A stretch of 64,000 bases of DNA, taken from assembly GCF_024343615.1 (NCBI RefSeq), contig NZ_RJUB01000015.1, positions 92,867-156,866 of the forward strand, given 5' to 3'. Shown in pieces: positions 43,470 through 51,671 of this stretch. Positions within the stretch are counted from its first letter, which is position 1, and the number at the start of each line of letters is the position of its first letter. Below the pieces are notes generated by a model. It saw only the letters and a list, made by a program, of their open reading frames with translations. It was not told the origin of the DNA and did no database searches. The translations under genes and the position numbers were made by a program. The stretch is from Ferruginibacter sp. HRS2-29 (lineage in GTDB: Bacteria; Bacteroidota; Bacteroidia; Chitinophagales; Chitinophagaceae).

Positions 43470-44144
43470 ATGATGCAACTATTTAATTATATAAAATATT
43501 TTTTCTACCTCGCTTCTAACTGGGGCCTGAAGATCGGCATACACATTATCCGGCAGGAAATACGCGGCGAAAAAAAATACGGCATCCGGACTACGGGCGC
43601 CGATGAGTTAAAAAAACTGGAAGAAAAAGGTGTGGACATTTCTCACGCCACCATCTACATGCCCGCGAGTTACGATGTGCTGGAAGAACTCTTTGCGCAG
43701 ATAACGCCGTCATCCTATCATCACTTCATCGATATCGGCTGTGGCAAAGGGCGTGCGCTGTGTGTGGCTGCGCAACAGGGTTTCACAAAAGTGACCGGCA
43801 TCGATTTTTCAAAAGAGCTGTGTGAAGTTGCTAAAACCAATCTTCAAAAAACAGCAGCAGGAATTCCGGCCCTGGAATATAAGGTCATCAACAACGACGC
43901 ATTTTATTTTAACATACCGCCGGATGCAGATTGCATATTTCTATTCAACCCTTTTGACGAGATCATCATGAGTGGCGTGGTAAATAATATTGAAAAAAGC
44001 CTGGAAGAAAATCCCCGGGCCATCACCGTCATTTACCTGAATAGTTTACACAAAGAACTTTTTGCAAAACAAAAATATACGGAAGTGTATCATACGCAGC
44101 AGATGAAATATCTGCAGGGAGTAATATTCAGGAAGAATGTATGA
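43470..44144 (+). CDS. Class I SAM-dependent methyltransferase
   Basis: A 224-aa methyltransferase of unknown substrate. The SAM-binding motif I, HFIDIGCGKGRALCVAAQQG, spans about residues 88-107, with the acidic GIDFSKEL at the end of strand beta-2. A YMPASYDVLEELF segment precedes it. The N-terminal hydrophobic stretch (IKYFFYLASNWGLKIGIHI) could lie on a membrane. It shares its strand with recJ, 51 bp downstream. Confidence 0.8.
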   Translation: MMQLFNYIKYFFYLASNWGLKIGIHIIRQEIRGEKKYGIRTTGADELKKLEEKGVDISHATIYMPASYDVLEELFAQITPSSYHHFIDIGCGKGRALCVAAQQGFTKVTGIDFSKELCEVAKTNLQKTAAGIPALEYKVINNDAFYFNIPPDADCIFLFNPFDEIIMSGVVNNIEKSLEENPRAITVIYLNSLHKELFAKQKYTEVYHTQQMKYLQGVIFRKNV

Positions 44145-44263
44145 TGTATGATGTATGATGTTTTCCAAATCAAACTATAAAATAAAACTCCGAAGTTTTT
44201 AAACTTCGGAGTTTTATTTTATAGTTACAACTTAAAGAGATCATACATCATAGATCATACATT
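44140..44263. repeat. TGATGTA heptamer nested inverted repeat
   Basis: GTATGATGTATGATGTATGA words (44140-44161) face TCATACATCATAGATCATAC (44241-44260). They enclose the long terminator hairpin. They begin within the methyltransferase stop and end next to the htpG stop. Confidence 0.75.
44173..44226. terminator. Bidirectional terminator, 26-bp stem
   Basis: AACTATAAAATAAAACTCCG and on forms a 26-bp perfect stem (44173-44198 with 44201-44226) with a 2-nt nominal loop, between the convergent methyltransferase and htpG genes. Confidence 0.88.
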
Positions 44264-44266
44264 GTT

Positions 44267-46135
44267 TTAGTTTTCCATCAACTGTACGCTCCTGTTTATG
44301 AATTCCGTCAGGTTTTTACCGGTCAATAATCCTTGTGATAACAAAGCAAGATCAGCCAGGTTCTTCACCAGTTTTTCCTGCTTGGCTTCTTCTTTTTCGG
44401 CGAGTATATTTTTATAGATCGCATGATTCCCATTTACAGTAATGTTCACTTCATCGGGCATCTGCGCATAAAACTGTGCCATACCGCCGCCCATGCTGGC
44501 CATCTCTTTCATCCTTCTCATTTGCTCAGGCCTCGTAGCTGTAACCGGCGGAGCATCTGCACTAAGGCCTTTTACTTCTACGCTGATGTGCAGGCCTTCC
44601 TGCGGTTGTTCAAATAAAGTCTTTAGTTTTTCTGCTTCTTCTTTACTCAATACACTTTCGCTGCCTTCCGATTTATCGATCAGGTTGTCTGCTATATCGG
44701 CATCTACACGCGTAAACAATGAATCGCTCCATTTCATTTCAACATTGCTGATGAATGCAGCATCCACAAGGGTTTCCATCTTCACCACGATGTATCCTTT
44801 AGCGATGGCCTGCTGTACATAAGCATCCTGCGCCACGGGGTTGGTGGTATACAAAATCACCTGTTTACCTTCCTTATTTTTTTGAGTGGCTGATGTAGCC
44901 GTTTTATATTCTTCCAGCGTGTAGAACTTACCATTAGTATCCTGCAGCACAAAGAATTTGGTGGCTTTGTCGAGGAACTTGTCGTCAGTCATCATGCCAT
45001 ACTTCACAAACAAGCCAAGGCTTTCCCATTTTTCTTCAAAAGCCGGCCTGTCGTTGTTGAAAATTTCTTCCAGTTTGTCCGCTACTTTTTTAGTGATATG
45101 CGCATTGATCTTTTTCACGTTCGGATCGCCCTGCAGGTAGCTACGGCTCACATTCAGCGGGATATCCGGGCTGTCGATCACACCATGCAGCAACATCAAA
45201 AATTCCGGAACGATGTCTTTCACTTCATCTGTTACAAATACCTGGTTACTGTACAGCTGTATCTTGTCTTTCTGGATCTCGTAGCTCTGTTTGATCTTCG
45301 GGAAATACAGGATACCCGTAAGGTTGAATGGATAATCCACATTGAGGTGGATCCAGAACAGCGGTGTTTCGCTGAAAGGATATAACTCTTTATAAAAATT
45401 TTCGTAATCTTCTTTTGTAAGTTCCGATGGCTTTTTTGTCCAGGCCGGATGAGTGTTGTTGATCGGCCTTGCTTCTTCCGCTGTTTCTCCTTCTTTCAGT
45501 TCTTCAGCTTTTTCATTGGCATCGTGGAAATAAATAGAAACCGGCAGGAACTTACAGAATTTTTCAAGCACGGATTTTACTTTATACGCATCCAGAAATT
45601 CTTTGCTTTCTTCATTGATGTGAAGGATGATATCGGTTCCACGCAATTCTTTTTCTGCCGGCTCAAGGGTAAATTCCGGACTGCCATCGCAGATCCATCT
45701 TACCGCCTGGGCACCTTCGCGGAAACTTTTGGTCACCACTTCCACTTTTTCACTTACCATGAAAGAGGAATAAAAACCAAGCCCGAAATGGCCGATGATA
45801 TTATTTTCGTTTTGTCCTTTGTATTTCTGTAAAAACTCTTCCGCCCCGCTGAATGCCACCTGGTTGAGGTATTTGTCCACTTCTTCTTCTGTCATCCCCA
45901 CCCCACGGTCGCTGATGGTGATGGTCTTTTTTTCCGCATCTACGGTAACGTCTATCCTCAGTTCGCCAAGATCGCCTTTTGCTTCGCCGATGGAAGAAAG
46001 GGTCTTTAGTTTTTGTGTGGCATCCACTGCATTGCTGACAAGTTCTCGGATAAAAATGTCATGCTCACTGTATAAAAATTTCTTGATGATCGGAAAAATG
46101 TTCTCCGTTTGTACACGTATGTTGCCTTTTTGCAT
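44267..46135 (-). CDS. htpG: Molecular chaperone HtpG (Hsp90)
   Basis: The 622-aa ATP-dependent chaperone. The N-terminal GHKL ATPase domain starts MQKGNIRVQTENIFPIIKKF, with LVSNAVDATQKL, ISDRGVGMTEEEV and NIIGHFGLGFYSSFMV. The middle domain has PLFWIHLNVDYPFNLTGILY and VSRSYLQGDPNVK. The C-terminal dimerisation domain ends with NRSVQLMEN. Standard length for Bacteroidota. Confidence 0.97.
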   Translation of the reverse strand: MQKGNIRVQTENIFPIIKKFLYSEHDIFIRELVSNAVDATQKLKTLSSIGEAKGDLGELRIDVTVDAEKKTITISDRGVGMTEEEVDKYLNQVAFSGAEEFLQKYKGQNENNIIGHFGLGFYSSFMVSEKVEVVTKSFREGAQAVRWICDGSPEFTLEPAEKELRGTDIILHINEESKEFLDAYKVKSVLEKFCKFLPVSIYFHDANEKAEELKEGETAEEARPINNTHPAWTKKPSELTKEDYENFYKELYPFSETPLFWIHLNVDYPFNLTGILYFPKIKQSYEIQKDKIQLYSNQVFVTDEVKDIVPEFLMLLHGVIDSPDIPLNVSRSYLQGDPNVKKINAHITKKVADKLEEIFNNDRPAFEEKWESLGLFVKYGMMTDDKFLDKATKFFVLQDTNGKFYTLEEYKTATSATQKNKEGKQVILYTTNPVAQDAYVQQAIAKGYIVVKMETLVDAAFISNVEMKWSDSLFTRVDADIADNLIDKSEGSESVLSKEEAEKLKTLFEQPQEGLHISVEVKGLSADAPPVTATRPEQMRRMKEMASMGGGMAQFYAQMPDEVNITVNGNHAIYKNILAEKEEAKQEKLVKNLADLALLSQGLLTGKNLTEFINRSVQLMEN

Positions 46136-46216
46136 AAGTTTTTAATTGTTTATGGTAGCCGTGCAAACAGAATACCAATATAGGTTTGGTGACAGGATGA
46201 CATTGGGAAGTTTAGG

Positions 46217-46269
46217 GTTTAGATATCAGGGTTTAGAGCTGACTTGCTTCTAAACCATGATCTCTAAAC
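46217..46269. repeat. GTTTAGA word inverted repeat upstream of htpG
   Basis: GTTTAGATATCAGGGTTTAG (from 46217) is complementary, with three mismatches over 22 bp, to 46248-46269. It sits immediately upstream of a terminator on the minus strand. Confidence 0.65.
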
Positions 46270-46271
46270 AA

Positions 46272-46306
46272 AAAAATCCCGGTTCTTTTTAAGAACCGGG
46301 ATTTTT
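46272..46306 (-). terminator. Terminator behind LTD protein gene
   Basis: A 16-bp stem, AAAAATCCCGGTTCTT/AAGAACCGGGATTTTT, with a 3-nt loop, lies 17 bp after the stop of the LTD gene. Confidence 0.9.
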
Positions 46307-46322
46307 GATATTCGATGATATT

Positions 46323-49300
46323 TTACTTGATAATGATCTGTTTCCTGATCTTGTATTCATAATTCTCGATCTGGAAAATGTATACACCGGAAGGAATAAA
46401 TCCTGGAATGATGAAGCTGTCGTTGATGAAGCCTATCTGTACCAGCATTTCTTTTTTGAATACTTTCTGCCCGGCCATGTTGTACAATGCTGCTGCGTAG
46501 TGCCCTGGTTTGATCGGGTTGAGGCTGAAGCTGAGTTTACCACCCCTCAAAGCAGGAGTTGAATAAACGATCAGTCCCTGTCCTACCGCAAATGTGGTAA
46601 AGGAAACCTGAGCACTGTATGTTTTACCATTCGCATTTTGAGCAAACGCTTTGTAGTAGTAAGTAGCGCCTGGCGCCAGTCCACTGAGGCTAATGGAGAA
46701 ATTGCCACCAGCCTGGTTATTGGAAGCAACCACAGTACCTTGACCGTTAGCAAAACCATTGATCGAGCTGTATTCAAAACCATAAGTGGTAACGGCAGAA
46801 CAACCGATCGAAGATATCGTGGCATTCAACTGCGCTGTAGTAGTTGAGATTGCGGAAGCCGCTACTGCAGCCACTGCAGGAGGTGTGTTCAATCCTGCGC
46901 CGGTAACCGGTATGTTAACCGCAGAAGCAATCCCACCACCCGAAAGCGGAATATTGCCATTGTAAGACTGTGCAGCCGTTGGAGTGAACTTCACATACAC
47001 AGCCTGCGAGAAAGTGCCGCCCGGTTGTGTGATGGTCAATGATGGAGTGAATGTTCCTGTAGCGGTTGTAGAAAAACTATAACCAGCCAGCGGGCCTACC
47101 ACTACGTTAGCAGTAGTAAGGTTTGCGCCACCCAGGTTGACAAGGTTCGGGCCTGCTGAACCAGGCAGACAAACATTTCCAAAAGCAGTTAACGGACCTG
47201 CCACTAATACTGCCGGAGGAGGGGCTACTGTTGTAAAGCTCAGTTGAGCGCCATAAGCTGTACCGCCGCCATTGGTAGCATACGCCCTGTAATAATATAC
47301 AGTAGCGCCTGTAAGTGCCGTAAGTGTAGAAGTAAATACTCCTGAAGATATGTTGGTAGAAACTACTTTCGTACCTGTACCCGTTGGAAAATTATTGGTA
47401 GTGCTGTATTCGATCCCGTAGGCTGTAACTGCTGTACAACCATTGGCAGAAATAGTTCCTGCTGCCACAGCACTGTTAACGGTGATAGTAGTAGCGGCAC
47501 CTGTTGCAACTGTTGCGGTAGTATTTACACCCGCACCTGTAGCGGCAACATTCACAGGAGTTGCAAGCCCGCCACCAGCAACTACGATGTTACCATTGTA
47601 AGACTGAACAGCTGCTGCAGTCAGTTGTACAAATATCTCCTGGCTGTATGTACCGCCTGGCTGTGTAAGTGATAAAGTGGCAGTAAACGGACCAGTAGCA
47701 GACGTTGAATAAGCATAGCCTGCGAGGGCAGCCACTGTTACATTTTCGTTGGTAAGGTTAACACCATTGATCGTAAATGAATTGGTGACCGATGTGGTAC
47801 CGGTACAGATATTACCGAAAGCAGCCAATGCCGTGGTAGTCACTGCAGGCGCTGTTGCTGAAATACCATTACCGCTTACCGCGATAGTAAGTGCTGTAGC
47901 AACACCGCCACCGCTGATGGTCACATTACCGGTTTTTACACCCTGGGTCTGCGGTGTAAACCTTACATAAACCGGGGTAGCAGCAAGAGTTGCAGAAGTA
48001 TATGGTATGGTAGCAGAAGCAGCGAATGTTGTGTTATCATTAGATACCTGGAAATCTGCAGATGGAGCAGTGATGGTGATCACGCCAGGGAAACCGGTAA
48101 GGTTGGTTCCTGAAACTGTGAAGCTCTGTGAAGCAGAGTTGGTCAATACCACTACGCTTCCGAAATCGTTGATAGTGCCTGCAGTAGTTAATGCAGGATT
48201 AACGGGCGCTACACTACAAACATTAGCAGCAGTTGCACTGTTTCTCGCCAATACAGTTCCCAGTTCAAAATCAGCAAGGTTGTTGTCAGTATCTGTACAG
48301 CCATTGCTTTTCCTGTACATCGATTTCGTATTATCGATACCGGTAGTAGTGAATGTATTTCCTTCTGCACAGGTAGCTATGTTGGCCGTAGTGCTGAAAC
48401 CGAGTACATCTACCACTGATGCGTTTGAGCAGGCAGTTGTACCATTTAATATAGTGCTGTTATTTACCAGCGCTACTTTACCGGCAGTACCGGAAAGGTT
48501 GGTGGTAACAGGGCCTACAAAATCCGCTGTTGGCAGGTTGGCACCTACGGTTCCTACAGCGGCAAAAGAAACAAGGAAATATTTACCCGCGCCGATAGAA
48601 GAACCAGCCGGAAGAATAGCGCCATTCCAGTCACCTGCACCGCTAGGTCCGCTGAAAGATGCATATTGTACGCTCCAGCCGCTGATATCTACAGCAGTTG
48701 TGCCGGAGTTGAATAACTCAACAAAATCCTGGTTGTAAGTAGCCGACGTATTGCCTCCGCCACCATATACCTGGCTGATGCGTACCTGCGAACCTGATGG
48801 AGGTGCAGCATTCACACCTGTACCGCTGATAGCAACGGTAACGGCAGTGGCAGTACCACCGCCTGTGATGCTGATATTGCCTGTCTTGACACCTACCGTC
48901 TGTGGGGTGAAACGTACATACACGGTAGTTGCAGCCAATGTAGCTGAAGTGTAAGGTATAGTTGTTGATGCAGCAAATGTGGTATTGTTGCTGGATACCT
49001 GGAAATCAGCAGAAGGGGCTGTAATGGTAATATTGCCCGGGAAACCGGTAAGATTTGTACCGCTTACTGTAAAGCTCTGTGAAGCCGAATTGGTAAGGAT
49101 GGTTACGTTTCCGAAATCATTAACCGTACCGGCTGTTGTAAGGGTAGGCACCGTAGCCGCCACACCCGTACCATTCAATGCTACCGTAAGCGCCGGTGAT
49201 TGCCCACCGCCGGTGATGCTGATGTTTCCTGCTTTCAGGCCGGCCGTTTGTGGGCTGAACCTTACATAGACAGGAGTAGAAGCAAGTGTTGCACTGGTAA

Positions 49301-50117
49301 AAGGAACGGTTACCGATGCTGAGAACGTAGTGTTATTGGTAGACACTTCAAAATCTGCTGATGGTGCAGTGATAGTGATCACGCCGGGGAAACCGGTCAG
49401 GTTTGAACCTGAAAGGTTGAAGGTTTGTGAAGCTGAACTTGCACCAACTGTAACATTTCCAAAACCAGCGATGCTGCCGGTTACGGTCAGTGCCGGTGTG
49501 GTAGAGCTGCCGCAAACAACTGCAGCTGAAGCGCTGTTACGCGGAGCCGGGGCTTCCACTGTAAAATCCGCTCCGTTATTATTGGTATCTGTACAACCAT
49601 TTGCCTTACGCAAAGCTGCGGTAGAATTGCTTAAAACCCCTGTAGCTGCTGCTCCTTCAAAACAAACTGAAGAACCAAAACCTACCAGGTCTATCACTGC
49701 CGTAGGACAAGCAGTAACTGCTGTAGTACCATTCACCAGGGCTACACGGCCGTTGGTAGATGACATCGCTACTTCGGCACCTGTAACGGGGTTTGCATCG
49801 GGTGTGGGAAGATCTGCTCCTGTAGTGCCTATTGCACTCATCCTTACCAGGTAATATCCACCTGCAGGGATGCTGGCAGCCGGCAATGTTACAATACCCG
49901 TCCATGCGCCGGTTGCGGCTGATGAAGCGTATTGTACAGAAAGGCCTGAAGTACTTTGAGCGGTAGCCGATATATTATGCAGCTCTACGAAATCCGCTTT
50001 AAAAGGAGCGCCGGAATTTCCGCCGCCACCGTATACCTGGCTTATCACAAGAGTCGTCGACTGTGAATAAGAAAGGAATGAACACAGTACGAGTACCAGT
50101 GTAAATATTTTTTTCAT
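46323..50117 (-). CDS. Large T9SS-secreted lamin-tail-domain protein
   Basis: A 1264-aa secreted or surface protein with signal peptide MKKIFTLVLVLCSFLSYSQ. Two lamin tail domains (LTD) start at about residues 22 (VISQVYGGGGNSGAPFKADF) and 445 (RISQVYGGGGNTSATYNQDF). Three near-identical beta-sandwich modules follow the pattern FTVSGTNLTGFPG...TAPSADFQVS...YTSATLAAT. Fibronectin-III-like stretches (YYYRAYATNGGGTAYGAQLS, YYYKAFAQNANGKTYSAQVS) follow. A C-terminal T9SS-type tail (about 1185-1264) begins PALRGGKLSFSLNPIKPGHY and ends in a Lys-rich KIRKQIIIK. It is the last gene of the TonB receptor-DUF5689-LTD operon. LTDs accompany extracellular nucleases in other bacteria. Confidence 0.85.
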   Translation of the reverse strand: MKKIFTLVLVLCSFLSYSQSTTLVISQVYGGGGNSGAPFKADFVELHNISATAQSTSGLSVQYASSAATGAWTGIVTLPAASIPAGGYYLVRMSAIGTTGADLPTPDANPVTGAEVAMSSTNGRVALVNGTTAVTACPTAVIDLVGFGSSVCFEGAAATGVLSNSTAALRKANGCTDTNNNGADFTVEAPAPRNSASAAVVCGSSTTPALTVTGSIAGFGNVTVGASSASQTFNLSGSNLTGFPGVITITAPSADFEVSTNNTTFSASVTVPFTSATLASTPVYVRFSPQTAGLKAGNISITGGGQSPALTVALNGTGVAATVPTLTTAGTVNDFGNVTILTNSASQSFTVSGTNLTGFPGNITITAPSADFQVSSNNTTFAASTTIPYTSATLAATTVYVRFTPQTVGVKTGNISITGGGTATAVTVAISGTGVNAAPPSGSQVRISQVYGGGGNTSATYNQDFVELFNSGTTAVDISGWSVQYASFSGPSGAGDWNGAILPAGSSIGAGKYFLVSFAAVGTVGANLPTADFVGPVTTNLSGTAGKVALVNNSTILNGTTACSNASVVDVLGFSTTANIATCAEGNTFTTTGIDNTKSMYRKSNGCTDTDNNLADFELGTVLARNSATAANVCSVAPVNPALTTAGTINDFGSVVVLTNSASQSFTVSGTNLTGFPGVITITAPSADFQVSNDNTTFAASATIPYTSATLAATPVYVRFTPQTQGVKTGNVTISGGGVATALTIAVSGNGISATAPAVTTTALAAFGNICTGTTSVTNSFTINGVNLTNENVTVAALAGYAYSTSATGPFTATLSLTQPGGTYSQEIFVQLTAAAVQSYNGNIVVAGGGLATPVNVAATGAGVNTTATVATGAATTITVNSAVAAGTISANGCTAVTAYGIEYSTTNNFPTGTGTKVVSTNISSGVFTSTLTALTGATVYYYRAYATNGGGTAYGAQLSFTTVAPPPAVLVAGPLTAFGNVCLPGSAGPNLVNLGGANLTTANVVVGPLAGYSFSTTATGTFTPSLTITQPGGTFSQAVYVKFTPTAAQSYNGNIPLSGGGIASAVNIPVTGAGLNTPPAVAAVAASAISTTTAQLNATISSIGCSAVTTYGFEYSSINGFANGQGTVVASNNQAGGNFSISLSGLAPGATYYYKAFAQNANGKTYSAQVSFTTFAVGQGLIVYSTPALRGGKLSFSLNPIKPGHYAAALYNMAGQKVFKKEMLVQIGFINDSFIIPGFIPSGVYIFQIENYEYKIRKQIIIK

Positions 50118-50140
50118 AACTGAAATTTTTATTTTTTATT

Positions 50141-50170
50141 AATGAGGCTGCCTTGAAGGGCAGCCTCATT
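50141..50170 (-). terminator. Intercistronic hairpin between the DUF5689 and LTD genes
   Basis: A 12-bp perfect stem, AATGAGGCTGCC/GGCAGCCTCATT, is not followed by a T-run on the minus strand. It may lower downstream expression or protect the upstream mRNA end rather than fully terminate. Confidence 0.5.
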
Positions 50171-50189
50171 GTATATCTTTTGTGATCGC

Positions 50190-51635
50190 TTATTGAATAT
50201 CCGATGCGCTACGGATACCGACCTGTGTATCTGTATTGAAGATAGAAACATATCCGGTGATAGAGGTTCCGGAAGTGCTTACAGTAATGCCCGCAGCCGT
50301 ACGTACAAACATTTTCAAAGTACCTGTTGCATCAGTAACAGTGTAGTTAGTACCGGTGCTGTTGGATGTACCCGCTACGATGCTGGTAAGGTTGTTGATC
50401 TTCACCAGTGAAGAAGCCCAGGTATTTTTATTAGTCAATATTTCAGCAATGGTTGCTACACGTGGAGTGAGATTCATAGCTAAGGTTGATGTGGTGATGT
50501 TTGCGATCGGAACACTTTTCAGTTCCTTATCCCCATTGAAAAGAGTGATAATACCACCGCCACCTGCGTTTACATTCAATACGGTACCAATCGGGTAAAC
50601 CGGCGAACCTACTACTGTGTAAAGGATGATACCTGCACCGCTTTCGTCCTGAAGACGATAGTTGCCTGCTGCTTCATTGGCGTTGTTTGAAATCACTTTT
50701 GCAGTGAAATGGGTGTTGGTTGGAACAGTTACATCTGCTGTACCTGGCTGCAATGCCCTGAAAGCCGCAAGAGTGATCCTTGCAGGATTTGGATCAACAG
50801 CGCCACCGCCGCCTGGAGTTGAGCCGTTGCAACGTGTGCCTTTAAACTGCACGTCGTTTGTATCCCTGATGATCAATTGTTTTGTACTGCCGAAAGTAGT
50901 GTAGATCGCAGTGAGCGTACCATTTCCATTAGGAGCGTTTACTCCGGCGAAAGTAGAGAAGCCACTTGTACGAACGATGATGCTACTACCGGTACAAGCC
51001 TGTGCATTCAGGTTTACAGACTGTTGTAAAACTGCGTCTGCGTAGGTTTTTGCTGTATCGCTGGGAAGGAATTCAGCATTATTGATCTGGATCAGCATGC
51101 TCTGATAAGAAGCGTTCAGCTCTGCTACAGTTACCACTTTGGGCGTAACGGTATAACCAACGCTTCCTTTAACGATATACTTGTCAAACAAAGCAGATGG
51201 GATAGCCAACACGTTCAGGAAAGAACCGCTGTTGTCGATGCTTCCACCGATCTGGATAAGGCTGTTGTAATCGCCCATGTACAAACCTTTGAGCTTAATG
51301 TAAACTTTACGTCCTACAGGGTAGCTTGTATAAAGATTGTTTCCATCAAGACGGATGGTGATACCACCGGTGCTATCCTGGATACTGATCTGTTTGTAAT
51401 AGTTACCGCTTTTGTCATCGGCATTTACCACACCTGCGATGATGATATCATCGGTAATGGTTTCAACCTGGCCGCTGATGTGCATCGCTTTCAATGCAGC
51501 AATGGTTTTATTAGGAACGATATTCGGCTCCTCGTATAATGGCGGATTATCAAAATCCTTTTCACACGAGGTAAATGTCAAAGCAGAAATCATGATCGCG
51601 ATCGCTGCAAAACTGCTCTTTAAAAAATTGTTCAT
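50190..51635 (-). CDS. DUF5689 / OB-fold lipoprotein
   Basis: A 481-aa lipoprotein with signal MNNFLKSSFAAIAIMISALT, then FTSC (lipid Cys about 24). The DUF5689 region (about 45-270) contains TIAALKAMHISGQVETITDD, GVVNADDKSGNYYKQISIQD and RKVYIKLKGLYMGDYNSLIQ. A second half (about 285-481) repeats a similar OB-like pattern (VTDATGTLKMFVRTAAG). DUF5689 proteins are commonly encoded next to TonB receptors, and OB-folds of this type occur in exported nucleases. It is encoded 36 bp after the TonB receptor gene, so probably its surface partner. Confidence 0.85.
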   Translation of the reverse strand: MNNFLKSSFAAIAIMISALTFTSCEKDFDNPPLYEEPNIVPNKTIAALKAMHISGQVETITDDIIIAGVVNADDKSGNYYKQISIQDSTGGITIRLDGNNLYTSYPVGRKVYIKLKGLYMGDYNSLIQIGGSIDNSGSFLNVLAIPSALFDKYIVKGSVGYTVTPKVVTVAELNASYQSMLIQINNAEFLPSDTAKTYADAVLQQSVNLNAQACTGSSIIVRTSGFSTFAGVNAPNGNGTLTAIYTTFGSTKQLIIRDTNDVQFKGTRCNGSTPGGGGAVDPNPARITLAAFRALQPGTADVTVPTNTHFTAKVISNNANEAAGNYRLQDESGAGIILYTVVGSPVYPIGTVLNVNAGGGGIITLFNGDKELKSVPIANITTSTLAMNLTPRVATIAEILTNKNTWASSLVKINNLTSIVAGTSNSTGTNYTVTDATGTLKMFVRTAAGITVSTSGTSITGYVSIFNTDTQVGIRSASDIQ

Positions 51636-51671
51636 GGTTGTTTATTTATTGAATGTTTTATATAATTATTA

